Assembly (NCBI GenBank): GCA_005776945.1
Contig: SXOB01000090.1
Span: 29,812-93,811, forward strand
Length of the DNA stretch: 64,000 nt
Direction: 5' to 3'
DNA from: Pseudomonadota bacterium
GTDB taxonomy: Bacteria; Myxococcota_A; UBA796; GCA-2862545
Shown here: positions 1 to 8,032 of the stretch, piece by piece
How positions within the stretch are numbered: position 1 is the stretch's first letter
How the letters are laid out: the number at the start of each line of letters is the position of its first letter
The notes under the pieces: model-generated
Databases searched by the model: none
What the model saw: the letters and a program-made list of their open reading frames with translations, nothing else
Told to the model about the DNA's origin: nothing
Program-made: the position numbers and the translations under genes

Positions 1-1245
1 GGCGAGGTCACCCAACGGCGCGGCCACCTCGACATGAACGTGCTCGGAGCGGGCAAGCTCCGCGAGCTGTCTCGATGGACGGGTGGGCGCGGCGTCGTCC
101 CCAAAGGTCCGCCCAAACAGCGTCGGGAAGCCGAAAAGGCGGCCGCAGCCGCCGAGGCCGAAGCGGCGCCCGAGGTACCCGAGGCGGAGGAAGGCGAGGC
201 GCCGCCAGAAGAGCCAGTTCGCGCGACTCACGTCATCGTCGATCACGAACTCACGCCTTCGCAGGTCAGAAACCTCGCCGGGGCCACGGGCGCCCAAGTC
301 CTGGACCGGGCGGCCGTCATCGTTGAGATCTTCCACCGGCATGCCTCGAGCAAAGAGGCCCGCCTGCAGGTCGAGATCGCGCGCCTCGCCTACTTGTCGC
401 CGCGCATCCGCGAATCCGGTGGCGACCGCGTCCGTGGCGGAGTGGGCGCGAAAGGGGCGGGCGAAACCGCGTTGGAGCTCGATCGCCGACGCGTCCGCGA
501 TCGCATCGCCGTCCTTCGTCGCGAACTGTCGGAGATTGAGGACGGTCGTTCCGCTCGCCGGGCGCGTCGTCGGGACGCCCAAACGGTCGCCCTCGTGGGG
601 TACACGAACGCCGGCAAGTCGAGCCTGATGCGCGCGCTGACCGGCTCTGACGTGATGATCGCCGACAAGCTCTTCGCCACGCTCGACACCACGGTGCGCA
701 CGTTGTGGCCGCCCGCAACGCCCCCCGTCCTCGTCACCGACACGGTCGGCTTCATCCAGAAGCTGCCCCACGACCTCGTCGCGTCCTTCCGCAGCACACT
801 CGACGCCGCGCTGGAAGCCAGCCTGCTGCTTTACGTCGTCGACGCGGCCGACCCCGCCCACGTCCAACAACTCCGTGTGACGCGGGAAGTGCTCGGCGAG
901 ATCGGGGCCGGCGACGTCCCGTCGATCGTCGTCTTCAACAAGACCGACCGCCTCGAGGCGGCGGAGATCGCCACACTCCTCGAATCGGAACCCGGCTCCG
1001 TGGCGACCGCCGCCGTCGACCCCGACGCCGTGGCCCGCCTGCGCGACCTGCTCGTCGCCCATTTTGCATCGCAACAGCCCGAAGTGGCCTTCGTCGTACC
1101 GTGGCACCGCCAGGCGCTGATTGGCCAAATTCGGGCCGCCGCGACGGTCATCGAGGAGGCCTTCACCGACGACGGCATCTCCTACACGGTGCGCGCACCT
1201 CAAGCGGTCCTCGATCGACTCTTGACGACGCTCACCGAGACGTGA
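1..1245 (+). CDS. hflX: GTPase HflX, 5'-truncated by window edge
   Basis: This is the C-terminal part (414 residues visible) of HflX, the ribosome-associated GTPase known to split or rescue stalled ribosomes under stress. The frame is open from base 1, and the residues before the first ATG (GEVTQRRGHLD) fit the HflX N-domain, so the true start lies left of the window and the ATG at 34 is internal. The G domain is clear: G1 GYTNAGKSS (598-624), G3 DTVGFIQKLP (about 739-768) and G4 NKTD (about 940-951). A coiled, Arg-rich helical stretch precedes G1. Odd: a low-complexity Ala/Glu/Pro insert at about 130-220 sits inside the N-domain. Cytoplasmic. Identity is very secure; only the start is missing. 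Confidence 0.95.
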   Translation, partial: GEVTQRRGHLDMNVLGAGKLRELSRWTGGRGVVPKGPPKQRREAEKAAAAAEAEAAPEVPEAEEGEAPPEEPVRATHVIVDHELTPSQVRNLAGATGAQVLDRAAVIVEIFHRHASSKEARLQVEIARLAYLSPRIRESGGDRVRGGVGAKGAGETALELDRRRVRDRIAVLRRELSEIEDGRSARRARRRDAQTVALVGYTNAGKSSLMRALTGSDVMIADKLFATLDTTVRTLWPPATPPVLVTDTVGFIQKLPHDLVASFRSTLDAALEASLLLYVVDAADPAHVQQLRVTREVLGEIGAGDVPSIVVFNKTDRLEAAEIATLLESEPGSVATAAVDPDAVARLRDLLVAHFASQQPEVAFVVPWHRQALIGQIRAAATVIEEAFTDDGISYTVRAPQAVLDRLLTTLTET

Positions 1246-1312
1246 AGTTTTTTTGAGCTTTTGGGTCAAGATCGTCGCGCCTGCGCTGCAGGGGGTGTCC
1301 ACGGAGACCCCT

Positions 1313-1843
1313 ATGCGCCTCGTCCTCGTCCTCGCCCTCGCCTTCGTCGTCGCCTGCCACAAAAAGGCGCCCGAGCCCTCCACGAGCCTCTTCGACGCCC
1401 TTTCCGACCCTACCTTGTCGGCCGCGGATCAGGCCGCGCGCGACGCCGCCAGGCAAGAGGACGTCAGCCGCCTCGTCGAGAACTTCAAGCGGGTCTACTT
1501 CGCAACCGACAGCGCCATCCTCGACTCGTCGAGCCGCACGGCACTGACGGAAAACGCCGCCATCCTCTCCAAGTGGCCGGAAATCAAGGTTGAGGTCCAG
1601 GGCCACGCCGACGAGCGCGGCACGACCGAGTACAACCTCGCGTTGGGCCAGCGCCGTGCCGGGGCCGTCACCTCGTGGCTCGCCGGCAATGGTGTCGGAG
1701 GATCGCGCCTTGCGGCCGTCAGCTATGGCGAAGAGATGCCCCTGACCCCCGGATCGGGCGAGACGTCGTGGTCGCAAAACCGCCGCGCGGAATTCCGCAT
1801 CACGTGGGGCGCCTCGGGTACCCTAGCAGGCACCGCGTACTGA
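1313..1843 (+). CDS. pal: Pal-like OmpA-domain lipoprotein
   Basis: This 176-residue outer-membrane lipoprotein of the peptidoglycan-associated (Pal) type tethers the outer membrane to peptidoglycan. The ATG at 1313 is chosen over an upstream in-frame TTG because it gives a compact lipoprotein signal (MRLVLVLALAFVVAC, Cys15) and follows GGAG. The OmpA-like domain fills the C-terminal two thirds: VYFATDSAILD, then EVQGHADERGTTEYNLALGQ, the classic Pal signature with the Asp and Arg that bind diaminopimelate, and a closing NRRAEF. Length and layout are normal for Pal. No tolB or tolA lies next to it, so it could be one of several Pal paralogues. Confidence 0.87.
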   Translation: MRLVLVLALAFVVACHKKAPEPSTSLFDALSDPTLSAADQAARDAARQEDVSRLVENFKRVYFATDSAILDSSSRTALTENAAILSKWPEIKVEVQGHADERGTTEYNLALGQRRAGAVTSWLAGNGVGGSRLAAVSYGEEMPLTPGSGETSWSQNRRAEFRITWGASGTLAGTAY

Positions 1844-1889
1844 GCCCCGCAGGCCCGCCCCTGGCGTTAGGGGCGCGCCCGGAGGCACC

Positions 1890-2639
1890 ATGATCGCGTT
1901 TGCAACCCGGGCGCTCTTGGCGTGTGGCCCGGGCAACACGGAGACCAGCGACTCGACGGCCCCCGACGATCCGCCAGACGCAGTGAAGCCGATCGTCACG
2001 CCCGTTGGCGAGGCCGATTGGGACATCGTCCAGTTCGCGATGTTTCACGCCGAAGTCGGCTACGACCTCGACGACTACGACCTCTTCGACGAGTACAATG
2101 AGGCTGACGCCTCAGTCGCCTGCGCGTTCCCAACCCCGAACCATCGGTACAGCCACGACCTGCGGGCCGTCACACCTGGCGACCCTCACGGCGGCCCCTA
2201 CGACACCGAACTGGTCGATGGCGTTTTGGCCTGCGGCTACGCCAATACGAACCGACACAGCCCGCTCGACATGACCAACGGCATGGGCGTGTTCTTTGGG
2301 CTCATGGTCGTGCCGAAAGAGGGTGTCGCCCGTGTGGGTAGCTCCCCCGACGGCGCCGGCATCACGATTCTGTCCAACGATGAGCGCCTGCCGATCAACA
2401 TGTTCGGCAAGCTCTCCCAGTCCGACACCATCTACGCCGACACGAACAGCGGCGTACCGACGATGAACGCGATGTCGCTGCTGCAAGACGGGGTCACCCA
2501 CGGCCCCATCGTCGCTTGGACCAACCTCGACTTCTTCCCGCCAGGCACCGTGGCCGAGGGCGAATTCGTATGGACGGCCGACGTGCTGGACAAGACCGGC
2601 TCCGGCTACAGTATCGAACAAACCGTCATTTTCGAGTAG
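1890..2639 (+). CDS. Hypothetical lipoprotein
   Basis: A 249-residue predicted lipoprotein of a family I do not recognise. It starts at an ATG four bases after a clear GGAGG. A very short signal ends in a lipobox-like LLAC (Cys12), followed by an acidic, Thr/Ser/Pro-rich spacer. The mature part is acidic, rich in Asp and Tyr near its start and contains scattered aromatic beta-strand-like segments; there are no membrane helices or catalytic motifs I can name. It ends 10 bases before the next gene on the same strand. The short sequence GGCGTTAGGGGCGCG lies just upstream of its start. Confidence 0.72.
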   Translation: MIAFATRALLACGPGNTETSDSTAPDDPPDAVKPIVTPVGEADWDIVQFAMFHAEVGYDLDDYDLFDEYNEADASVACAFPTPNHRYSHDLRAVTPGDPHGGPYDTELVDGVLACGYANTNRHSPLDMTNGMGVFFGLMVVPKEGVARVGSSPDGAGITILSNDERLPINMFGKLSQSDTIYADTNSGVPTMNAMSLLQDGVTHGPIVAWTNLDFFPPGTVAEGEFVWTADVLDKTGSGYSIEQTVIFE

Positions 2640-2649
2640 CGAGGCGTCG

Positions 2650-3627
2650 ATGTCCTGGGACCGTGAAGTTGCGACCGCCGTGGACGCGGTCCGTCTGGCC
2701 AGCCGTGTCTGTACCGCCGTCCAGAAGCGACTTGTTGCCGGTTCGGCCCTCGCGAAGGGCGACAAGAGCCCCGTGACGGTCGCGGACTTCGGGGCCCAGG
2801 CCATCGTGTCCGACCTGCTGGCCCGCGCCCTGCCCCACATCCCTCTCATTGGCGAAGAAGACGCGGCAGCCCTGCGCGACCCCGCCAACGCCGCGCTTTC
2901 CGCCCAGGTCGTCGACGCCGTCCGCAGCGTGTTGCCGGACATGGACGCCGCCAGCATCCTCGACGCCATCGATCGCGGCATGGCGAGCGGTGGCCCCAAG
3001 GGCGCCTTCTGGACCCTCGATCCGATCGACGGCACAAAGGGCTTCCTCCGTCAGGAGCAGTACGCTGTCGCCCTGGCCCTGATCGTCGACGGCGTCGTCC
3101 AAATCGGCGTCCTTGGCTGCCCGAACCTGCCCTCGCGAGCCGGTGGAGACGGCGCCATCTTCGTGGCCACCCGTGGCGGTGGTGCCTTCGAGCTGCCAAT
3201 GGACGGCCCCGGTCGCCTCACGTGCCGGACGAACGCCGGCAGCGACCCCGCCAGCCACCGCTTCTGCGAGTCGGTGGAATCCGGTCACACGAGCCAATCG
3301 GAATCGGCGATTGTCGCAGAACGGCTCGGCATCACCGCTGAACCCATCCGCATGGACAGCCAAGCAAAGTACGCGACCGTCGCGCGCGGCGACGCGTCCA
3401 TCTACCTGCGCCTGCCCACGCGGAAGGACTACGTCGAGCGAATCTGGGACCACGCCGCCGGCGCCATCGTGATCACGGAGGCGGGCGGACGCGTCACCGA
3501 CACGCGCGGCGCCGACCTGGACTTCTCGTGTGGCCGCGGCCTTGAGCGCAACTCGGGCGTTGTCGCCACGAATGGGCCCCTTCACGACCGGGTCGTCGAC
3601 GCCGTCCGCCAAGTCCTAGGCGCCTAG
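2650..3627 (+). CDS. 3'(2'),5'-bisphosphate nucleotidase / inositol monophosphatase family
   Basis: A 325-residue Mg-dependent phosphatase of the inositol monophosphatase superfamily, closest in pattern to the HAL2/CysQ type that dephosphorylates PAP, a by-product of sulfate assimilation and sulfotransfer. Metal-site motifs are complete: GEED (residues 68-71), DPIDGTKGF (124-132), and a C-terminal WDHAAGAIVITEAGG. The central segment between GEED and DPIDGT is longer than in small IMPases, as in Hal2. Cytoplasmic, with no signal. ATG start with GAGG upstream. It lies just behind an unrelated lipoprotein gene. A PAP phosphatase would suit a genome with sulfotransfer chemistry, but substrate choice is inference. 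Confidence 0.88.
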   Translation: MSWDREVATAVDAVRLASRVCTAVQKRLVAGSALAKGDKSPVTVADFGAQAIVSDLLARALPHIPLIGEEDAAALRDPANAALSAQVVDAVRSVLPDMDAASILDAIDRGMASGGPKGAFWTLDPIDGTKGFLRQEQYAVALALIVDGVVQIGVLGCPNLPSRAGGDGAIFVATRGGGAFELPMDGPGRLTCRTNAGSDPASHRFCESVESGHTSQSESAIVAERLGITAEPIRMDSQAKYATVARGDASIYLRLPTRKDYVERIWDHAAGAIVITEAGGRVTDTRGADLDFSCGRGLERNSGVVATNGPLHDRVVDAVRQVLGA

Positions 3628-3645
3628 CGGGCCGCTAGCAGGCCG

Positions 3646-5112
3646 CTAGTTGGGCCCCGTCACCCAGCTCCGAATCGCCGCGATGCGGCGCCGGACCGCC
3701 ATCAGCAGCCCGAACACCACGCTGTAGTGGCCGAGTTGCAACCGCGCGACCCGCTCCGCGACGTCGTCGAGGTCCGCGTTGCCCGGAAACCAGAACAAGT
3801 CGGGATCGGAATTCCGGTCCACGACGATCGTCCGGCGGCGGACAAACGTCGCGTACGCGTGACGGCTTGCCGCTACGCCTGTCCCGGTGTCCCCGGTGCC
3901 AGTCCAGGGAATCTGAGGGACGACGCCGGGAAACCCATGGTTGTTGACGAGCGCGATGCCAACGTGGAGGCGCCGCGCAAGGGCCTCTCCAGCCGGGATG
4001 TCCTTCGTCCACACCGACCCGTTGAGCCCGAAGCGCGATGCATTGGCCATTTCGACGGCCGCGTCAGCGTCCCGAACCCGAATGACGGCGACCACGGGAC
4101 CGAAGGTCTCCTCGTCCACGACGGCCATGCCGGGCCGGCAGCGGTCCAAGACGATGGCCGGAATGCGTCTGTCCGTCGGCACGTTGCCGCCGACAAGCAC
4201 CGCCCCATCGGCGATGGCTTCCGTCACATGGCGCCTCACGACGGCCGCAACGGCATCGTTTTGCATCGGCGGCACTTCGCCGACGCCGTCGGTGACCAGC
4301 CGCAGCCTGCCTGCGGCGGCTGCAAGCCCCTTGACGAGGTCGTCAGCCACGGCGTCCACCACGATGACGCGCTCGATGGACGCGCAGTCCTGACCGGCAT
4401 TGTGGAAGGCAGCGAATGCGATCCCCGCCAGAGTGCGCGGCAAGTCGCAGTCGGCAAGGACGATCGCGGCGTCCTTGCCGCCAAGTTCGACGCTGCAGGG
4501 AATGAGGCGCTCGGCACACCGCATCGCCACCCGCCGGCCCGTCGCCACGGACCCGGTGAATACGACGGCGTCCACGAGATCAATCAGGGCGTCGCCCACC
4601 TCGGCCCCGCCCTCGACGCGAACGATGACGCCTTCGCCCAACACACCCGCGGCAACCCGCCAGAACCAGGCAGCAGCATGGGGCGCATACGGGCTCGGTT
4701 TGAGCACGACGCTGTTGCCCGCGAGCAGGGCCGGGATCACGGGCTTGACGATCTGCAGGACGGGGTAGTTCCACGGCGTGATCGCCGCGACAACGCCGCG
4801 CGGCACGGCCTCGATGACGGCCTTCTTGCCGGGGAAGTCCAACATCGAAAGCGGCACCCGCTCGGGCGCCAAGGCGGCCTTCGCCACCTGGATCGCGCCG
4901 GCGACGTACCCGGGCAACGTCGCAAGTTCGGTCAGAAGGCTGTCGGCGTCCGACCGGCCCACGTCGGCCCGGAGCGCGTCCAGACCAGCCCGGCGATCCT
5001 CGACCAAGGCCGCGGCCAACGCACGACAGCGCTGCGCACGCTCCTCGAATGTCGACGCAGCCCAGGGCGCGGCAGCCCTTCGCGCGCTGTGGACCGCGTC
5101 CTGCGGGCTCAC
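3646..5112 (-). CDS. Aldehyde dehydrogenase family protein
   Basis: A 488-residue NAD(P)-dependent aldehyde dehydrogenase. The frame is open well upstream, but the real start is the GTG at 5112, which overlaps the stop of the preceding lipoprotein gene as GTGA; the extra upstream residues are Arg-rich out-of-frame translation of that gene. Landmarks: the TPWNYP loop (112-117), a Rossmann loop with FTGSVATG (about 185-192), general base Glu209 in VELGG, catalytic Cys243 in NAGQDC, and ETFGPV near the C-terminal third. The last 35 residues hold a hydrophobic stretch and basic tail unusual for a soluble ALDH. Substrate cannot be read from sequence. Translationally coupled to the upstream lipoprotein. 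Confidence 0.9.
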   Translation of the reverse strand: MSPQDAVHSARRAAAPWAASTFEERAQRCRALAAALVEDRRAGLDALRADVGRSDADSLLTELATLPGYVAGAIQVAKAALAPERVPLSMLDFPGKKAVIEAVPRGVVAAITPWNYPVLQIVKPVIPALLAGNSVVLKPSPYAPHAAAWFWRVAAGVLGEGVIVRVEGGAEVGDALIDLVDAVVFTGSVATGRRVAMRCAERLIPCSVELGGKDAAIVLADCDLPRTLAGIAFAAFHNAGQDCASIERVIVVDAVADDLVKGLAAAAGRLRLVTDGVGEVPPMQNDAVAAVVRRHVTEAIADGAVLVGGNVPTDRRIPAIVLDRCRPGMAVVDEETFGPVVAVIRVRDADAAVEMANASRFGLNGSVWTKDIPAGEALARRLHVGIALVNNHGFPGVVPQIPWTGTGDTGTGVAASRHAYATFVRRRTIVVDRNSDPDLFWFPGNADLDDVAERVARLQLGHYSVVFGLLMAVRRRIAAIRSWVTGPN

Positions 5113-6029
5113 CGGACGTCGACGAGCGTCAGGAACAGCGGCGTCGGGCTCAGGCACTGCGTCGCGTCGGTGCAGTTGATTGCGATGAACCACAGGCCCT
5201 TGTCGAAACCACCAAAGGCCGCGCCAGACGCGTCGACCAGGGCGGACAGGTCCGTCCAGGCCGTCACGCCGTAGACGTCGACCGTGTAGAGCTCCTCGGC
5301 GACTTCGTAGAGCCGCATGAAAGACGCCTCGGCGTCCGCGACTTCCAGGTCCCCCAGTTTGCCAACGACGAGTTCCGCGGGAAGGAGGGGGTCGAAGGCT
5401 TTGCCATTCGCGTCGTTTTCCAGGCCCGACCAATCGAAGGTGATCGGTTGGTCCTCACCCTTCGGCGCGTCGACCATCGACGGGCTGTGCAGGTCCGCCG
5501 TAAAATTGGCCGAGCTGCAGTCGTCCGTGAAGGCGACCTCCGTCGCCGTGGACGCGTCCGAGAACGTCACGACCTTGGACATGAGGATGTCGGCGCGGGG
5601 CGTGATGTCGCGAACGGTCGCGAGCCAGATGCCGCCGTCGTCCAAGTGCTCCGCCACCGGGTCGTGAGGGTTGTCCAACACCGACATCGTGCTGCTCAGC
5701 ACGCCGCACGCGCCCGGATTCGCCAGGAGGGTCTGGTAGGGAGAGTCGGACTGCGTGAGCGTCCCGTCCGTGATCTTCTCCGTCAGTGTGTCGAGGTCGA
5801 GGCTGAACTTCGCGAAGAGCAGTTCTTGGGGGGCCGCCGGCATCGGATTGCCACGCAGCGTGGTCGTCAGGGCGTCGTAGCAGAACGTGATGTCCGCACC
5901 CACGGCCAGATCGAGCTGCCCGAAGTCGACAGACCCCGTGAAGCTGTAGTTGTGCTCGTCGGTCAGCACCAAGTTCGGCGAAGGCGCCGCGCACCCCGCT
6001 CCCAACCCCACGACGATCCAGCTGACCAT
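5109..6029 (-). CDS. Hypothetical lipoprotein
   Basis: A 306-residue predicted lipoprotein with a short signal and lipobox LGAGC (Cys13). The mature protein is acidic, rich in Asp, Thr and Leu, with four or more scattered Cys that could form disulfides (FCYD, GACG, DDCSS, NCTDATQC). I recognise no domain. Its stop overlaps the GTG of the aldehyde dehydrogenase by four bases, so the two are probably co-translated. The gene is divergent from the first CxxCH/DUF1501 cassette, with 211 bases between the two starts. Confidence 0.72.
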   Translation of the reverse strand: MVSWIVVGLGAGCAAPSPNLVLTDEHNYSFTGSVDFGQLDLAVGADITFCYDALTTTLRGNPMPAAPQELLFAKFSLDLDTLTEKITDGTLTQSDSPYQTLLANPGACGVLSSTMSVLDNPHDPVAEHLDDGGIWLATVRDITPRADILMSKVVTFSDASTATEVAFTDDCSSANFTADLHSPSMVDAPKGEDQPITFDWSGLENDANGKAFDPLLPAELVVGKLGDLEVADAEASFMRLYEVAEELYTVDVYGVTAWTDLSALVDASGAAFGGFDKGLWFIAINCTDATQCLSPTPLFLTLVDVR

Positions 6030-6152
6030 ACCGCCTCCCCCCTCTCCTTAGCCGGGCGGCCGCTTCCTTACGACGCCCAAGACTCGCAAGGGCCTGAGCG
6101 AGACGAACGAAGCTCGACCGGTCTGCAGCGCCGCCTTGGCAATCTCCAATTA

Positions 6153-6184
6153 CTAGCTTTGCTAGGCACTTTATCCCGCGGATA
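6153..6184. promoter_or_regulatory. Two tandem 5-3-5 palindromes, candidate operators
   Basis: Two short perfect palindromes with the same 5-3-5 build lie 19 bp apart centre to centre: CTAGC-TTT-GCTAG (6153-6165) and TATCC-CGC-GGATA (6172-6184). They sit in the most AT-rich patch of the intergenic region, just upstream of the -35 box at 6192. Spacing near two helical turns and position fit a regulator binding site, perhaps shared with the divergent gene at 6029. The two half-sites differ in sequence, so a single protein recognising both is not shown. Confidence 0.35.
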
Positions 6185-6191
6185 TGACCCT

Positions 6192-6220
6192 TTGACAGCG
6201 GCCCAGGTCACGGCTACGAT
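6192..6220 (+). promoter_or_regulatory. Sigma70-type promoter of cassette 1
   Basis: TTGACA (6192-6197), an exact 17-base spacer, then TACGAT (6215-6220). The -35 is a consensus match and the -10 matches four of six positions, in a GC-rich genome where chance matches are rare. Initiation near 6227 would leave a short leader with GGGAGGGA before the ATG at 6241. Confidence 0.7.
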
Positions 6221-6240
6221 GGCGACATCGGGAGGGACCC

Positions 6241-8025
6241 ATGCTCGCGTCTTGGCTCGGGCTGGCGCTCGGACCGGCCTGCGGTGGCGACGACACGGCG
6301 TCGTCCACCCAACCACCGGACCCACCCGCCGGCCAAACCGTCGCCCTCCTGGGCGACGCCGAGTACCTCCTCCGCGTGTCCATGGCCCTCCGCGGCATCC
6401 GGCCGTCGGCCGCCGAGCTCGATGCTTACTTGGCCGACCCCAACACGCTGCCAGCCACGGTCGACGCCTGGATGACCACGCCGGAGTTCGAGGCCACGGT
6501 CCAGGACCTGTTCGCTGAATTGCTTCTCCTGCGGACCGATACGACCTTCCAGTTGCCGGTCAAAGGAATCCTCGCCGACAAAGGGTACACCCAGGGCGAC
6601 GTCTATACGTCGACCACCCAGGCGCCCCTGGAGTTGATTTCCAGCATCGTCATGGCCGACGAACCCTACGCCAACGTCTTTACGGCCGATTACACCCTCA
6701 CCGATGCCGTTGTCGCGGATATCTATGGCCTCGACTACGATTTCGACCTTGGCGGTTGGCAAGAATCGCACTGGACCGATGGACGTCCACAGTCCGGTCT
6801 GCTCAGCGATTCCGAAGTGTGGCGTCGATGGGTTTCCAATGCGGCGAATTATCACCGCGGACGAGCCAACTTCATCAGCCGGACCTTTTTGTGCGAGGAC
6901 ATCGGCGCGCGCGACATCGCGCAACCAGCGCTCGATCTGAACGATCCCGCCCTCGTGGCCGCGGCCGTCGCCGATCCCGCCATGGGCTGCCCGGCCTGCC
7001 ACGACACCTTGGACCCTTTGGCGGCCGTTTTCTGGGGCTACAAAGAACAACTCAAGCGCAACGCGGTCGAAACCGCCTACGCTGCCGAGTGCACGTGGGA
7101 CTACAGCAACGGCGAACCTCCCCGCGGCGTTTACAAACCTGAACATTTCTGCTATCCGCTTCGATTTTACGACATTACCGAACAGGGGCGCTGGGAGGAC
7201 GAAGGGCTCAAGCCTCCAGCATGGTATGGCAAGCCAGTCGAAGACATGACCGACCTTGGCATCCACCTGGTCGCGGATTCGCGCTTCGACCTCTGCACCG
7301 CCCGAACCGTTTTCGCCTACCTCAATCAGGTCGAGCGACTAGACGTCCCGCTCGACATCGCGCTCGACCTCCAAGCGGAGTTCAGGGCGTCCGGGCAATC
7401 GCTCAAGACGCTTTTCCGCAGCGTGGTCCTTTCCGACCACTTCCGCAGCGTGACCCGGCTGGATCCCGAATCCACGGATTTCGTCGCGGGCCTGTTGCCG
7501 ATCCGGCCCGAGCAAGTCGATCGGAGCATCGTGGACCTCACGGGCTTCACCTGGGTCGCCAACGGCGACGACGCCAAATGCCACGAGGGCGTCAACCTAT
7601 GCTGGAATACGGTCAACCTGTCCCAAAGCGACCTGTACGGCTTCCGATCCTTGATGGGAGGCGTTGACGGCTTCACCGTCACGCACCCCACGCGCGGCAC
7701 CACGCCAACGAAGGTCCTGGCGCTGGCCAAGCTTGCAGCCGAGGCCTCGGGCTGGGTCGTCGACCAGGACTTCGCCCTCGACCCCGCCGAGCGCAAGCTG
7801 CTGACCCTCGTCGAGGCCACCACGGCCGACGAAGCCTCCATCCGCGCCCAATTGTCCGCCATGCACTGGCGGTTGTACGTTGAAGACGTGCCGCCCGACA
7901 GCCCCGCCGTCGACGCGTCCTATGCGCTCTTCACCGCGGTTCTCGCCCGGACCGGCGACCCCACGGAATCCTGGAAGACCACACTCACAGGCATGCTGCA
8001 GGATCCGCGCATGCTCCTGTACTGA
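6241..8025 (+). CDS. CxxCH lipoprotein, DUF1549/PSCyt2-like (cassette 1, gene A)
   Basis: A 594-residue predicted lipoprotein (lipobox ALGPAC, Cys14). The N-terminal region (about residues 38-100), with RVSMALRGIRPSAAELDAY, resembles the DUF1549 helical domain of planctomycete surface cytochromes. A single haem-c motif CPACH (250-254) is followed by DTLDPLAAVFWGY, like the DUF1588 Cys-His region. The C-terminus is helical and ends LQDPRMLLY. Two paralogues occur here (16716-14890 and 32442-34148), sharing GRP.(S/A)G(L/I)LS, the CxxCH-FWGY block and the DPRM-like tail. It is followed seven bases later by a DUF1501 gene, the usual partner in planctomycetes. Role: an envelope haem protein of unknown function. 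The domain assignment is from pattern memory. Confidence 0.8.
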   Translation: MLASWLGLALGPACGGDDTASSTQPPDPPAGQTVALLGDAEYLLRVSMALRGIRPSAAELDAYLADPNTLPATVDAWMTTPEFEATVQDLFAELLLLRTDTTFQLPVKGILADKGYTQGDVYTSTTQAPLELISSIVMADEPYANVFTADYTLTDAVVADIYGLDYDFDLGGWQESHWTDGRPQSGLLSDSEVWRRWVSNAANYHRGRANFISRTFLCEDIGARDIAQPALDLNDPALVAAAVADPAMGCPACHDTLDPLAAVFWGYKEQLKRNAVETAYAAECTWDYSNGEPPRGVYKPEHFCYPLRFYDITEQGRWEDEGLKPPAWYGKPVEDMTDLGIHLVADSRFDLCTARTVFAYLNQVERLDVPLDIALDLQAEFRASGQSLKTLFRSVVLSDHFRSVTRLDPESTDFVAGLLPIRPEQVDRSIVDLTGFTWVANGDDAKCHEGVNLCWNTVNLSQSDLYGFRSLMGGVDGFTVTHPTRGTTPTKVLALAKLAAEASGWVVDQDFALDPAERKLLTLVEATTADEASIRAQLSAMHWRLYVEDVPPDSPAVDASYALFTAVLARTGDPTESWKTTLTGMLQDPRMLLY

Positions 8026-8032
8026 GGTGACC

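Noticed and set aside
5049..6518. 489-codon plus-strand frame across the lipoprotein and cassette 1 start
   Set aside because: Arg/Gln/His-rich, crosses the promoter at 6192-6220 and lies antisense to a better gene; no start context.
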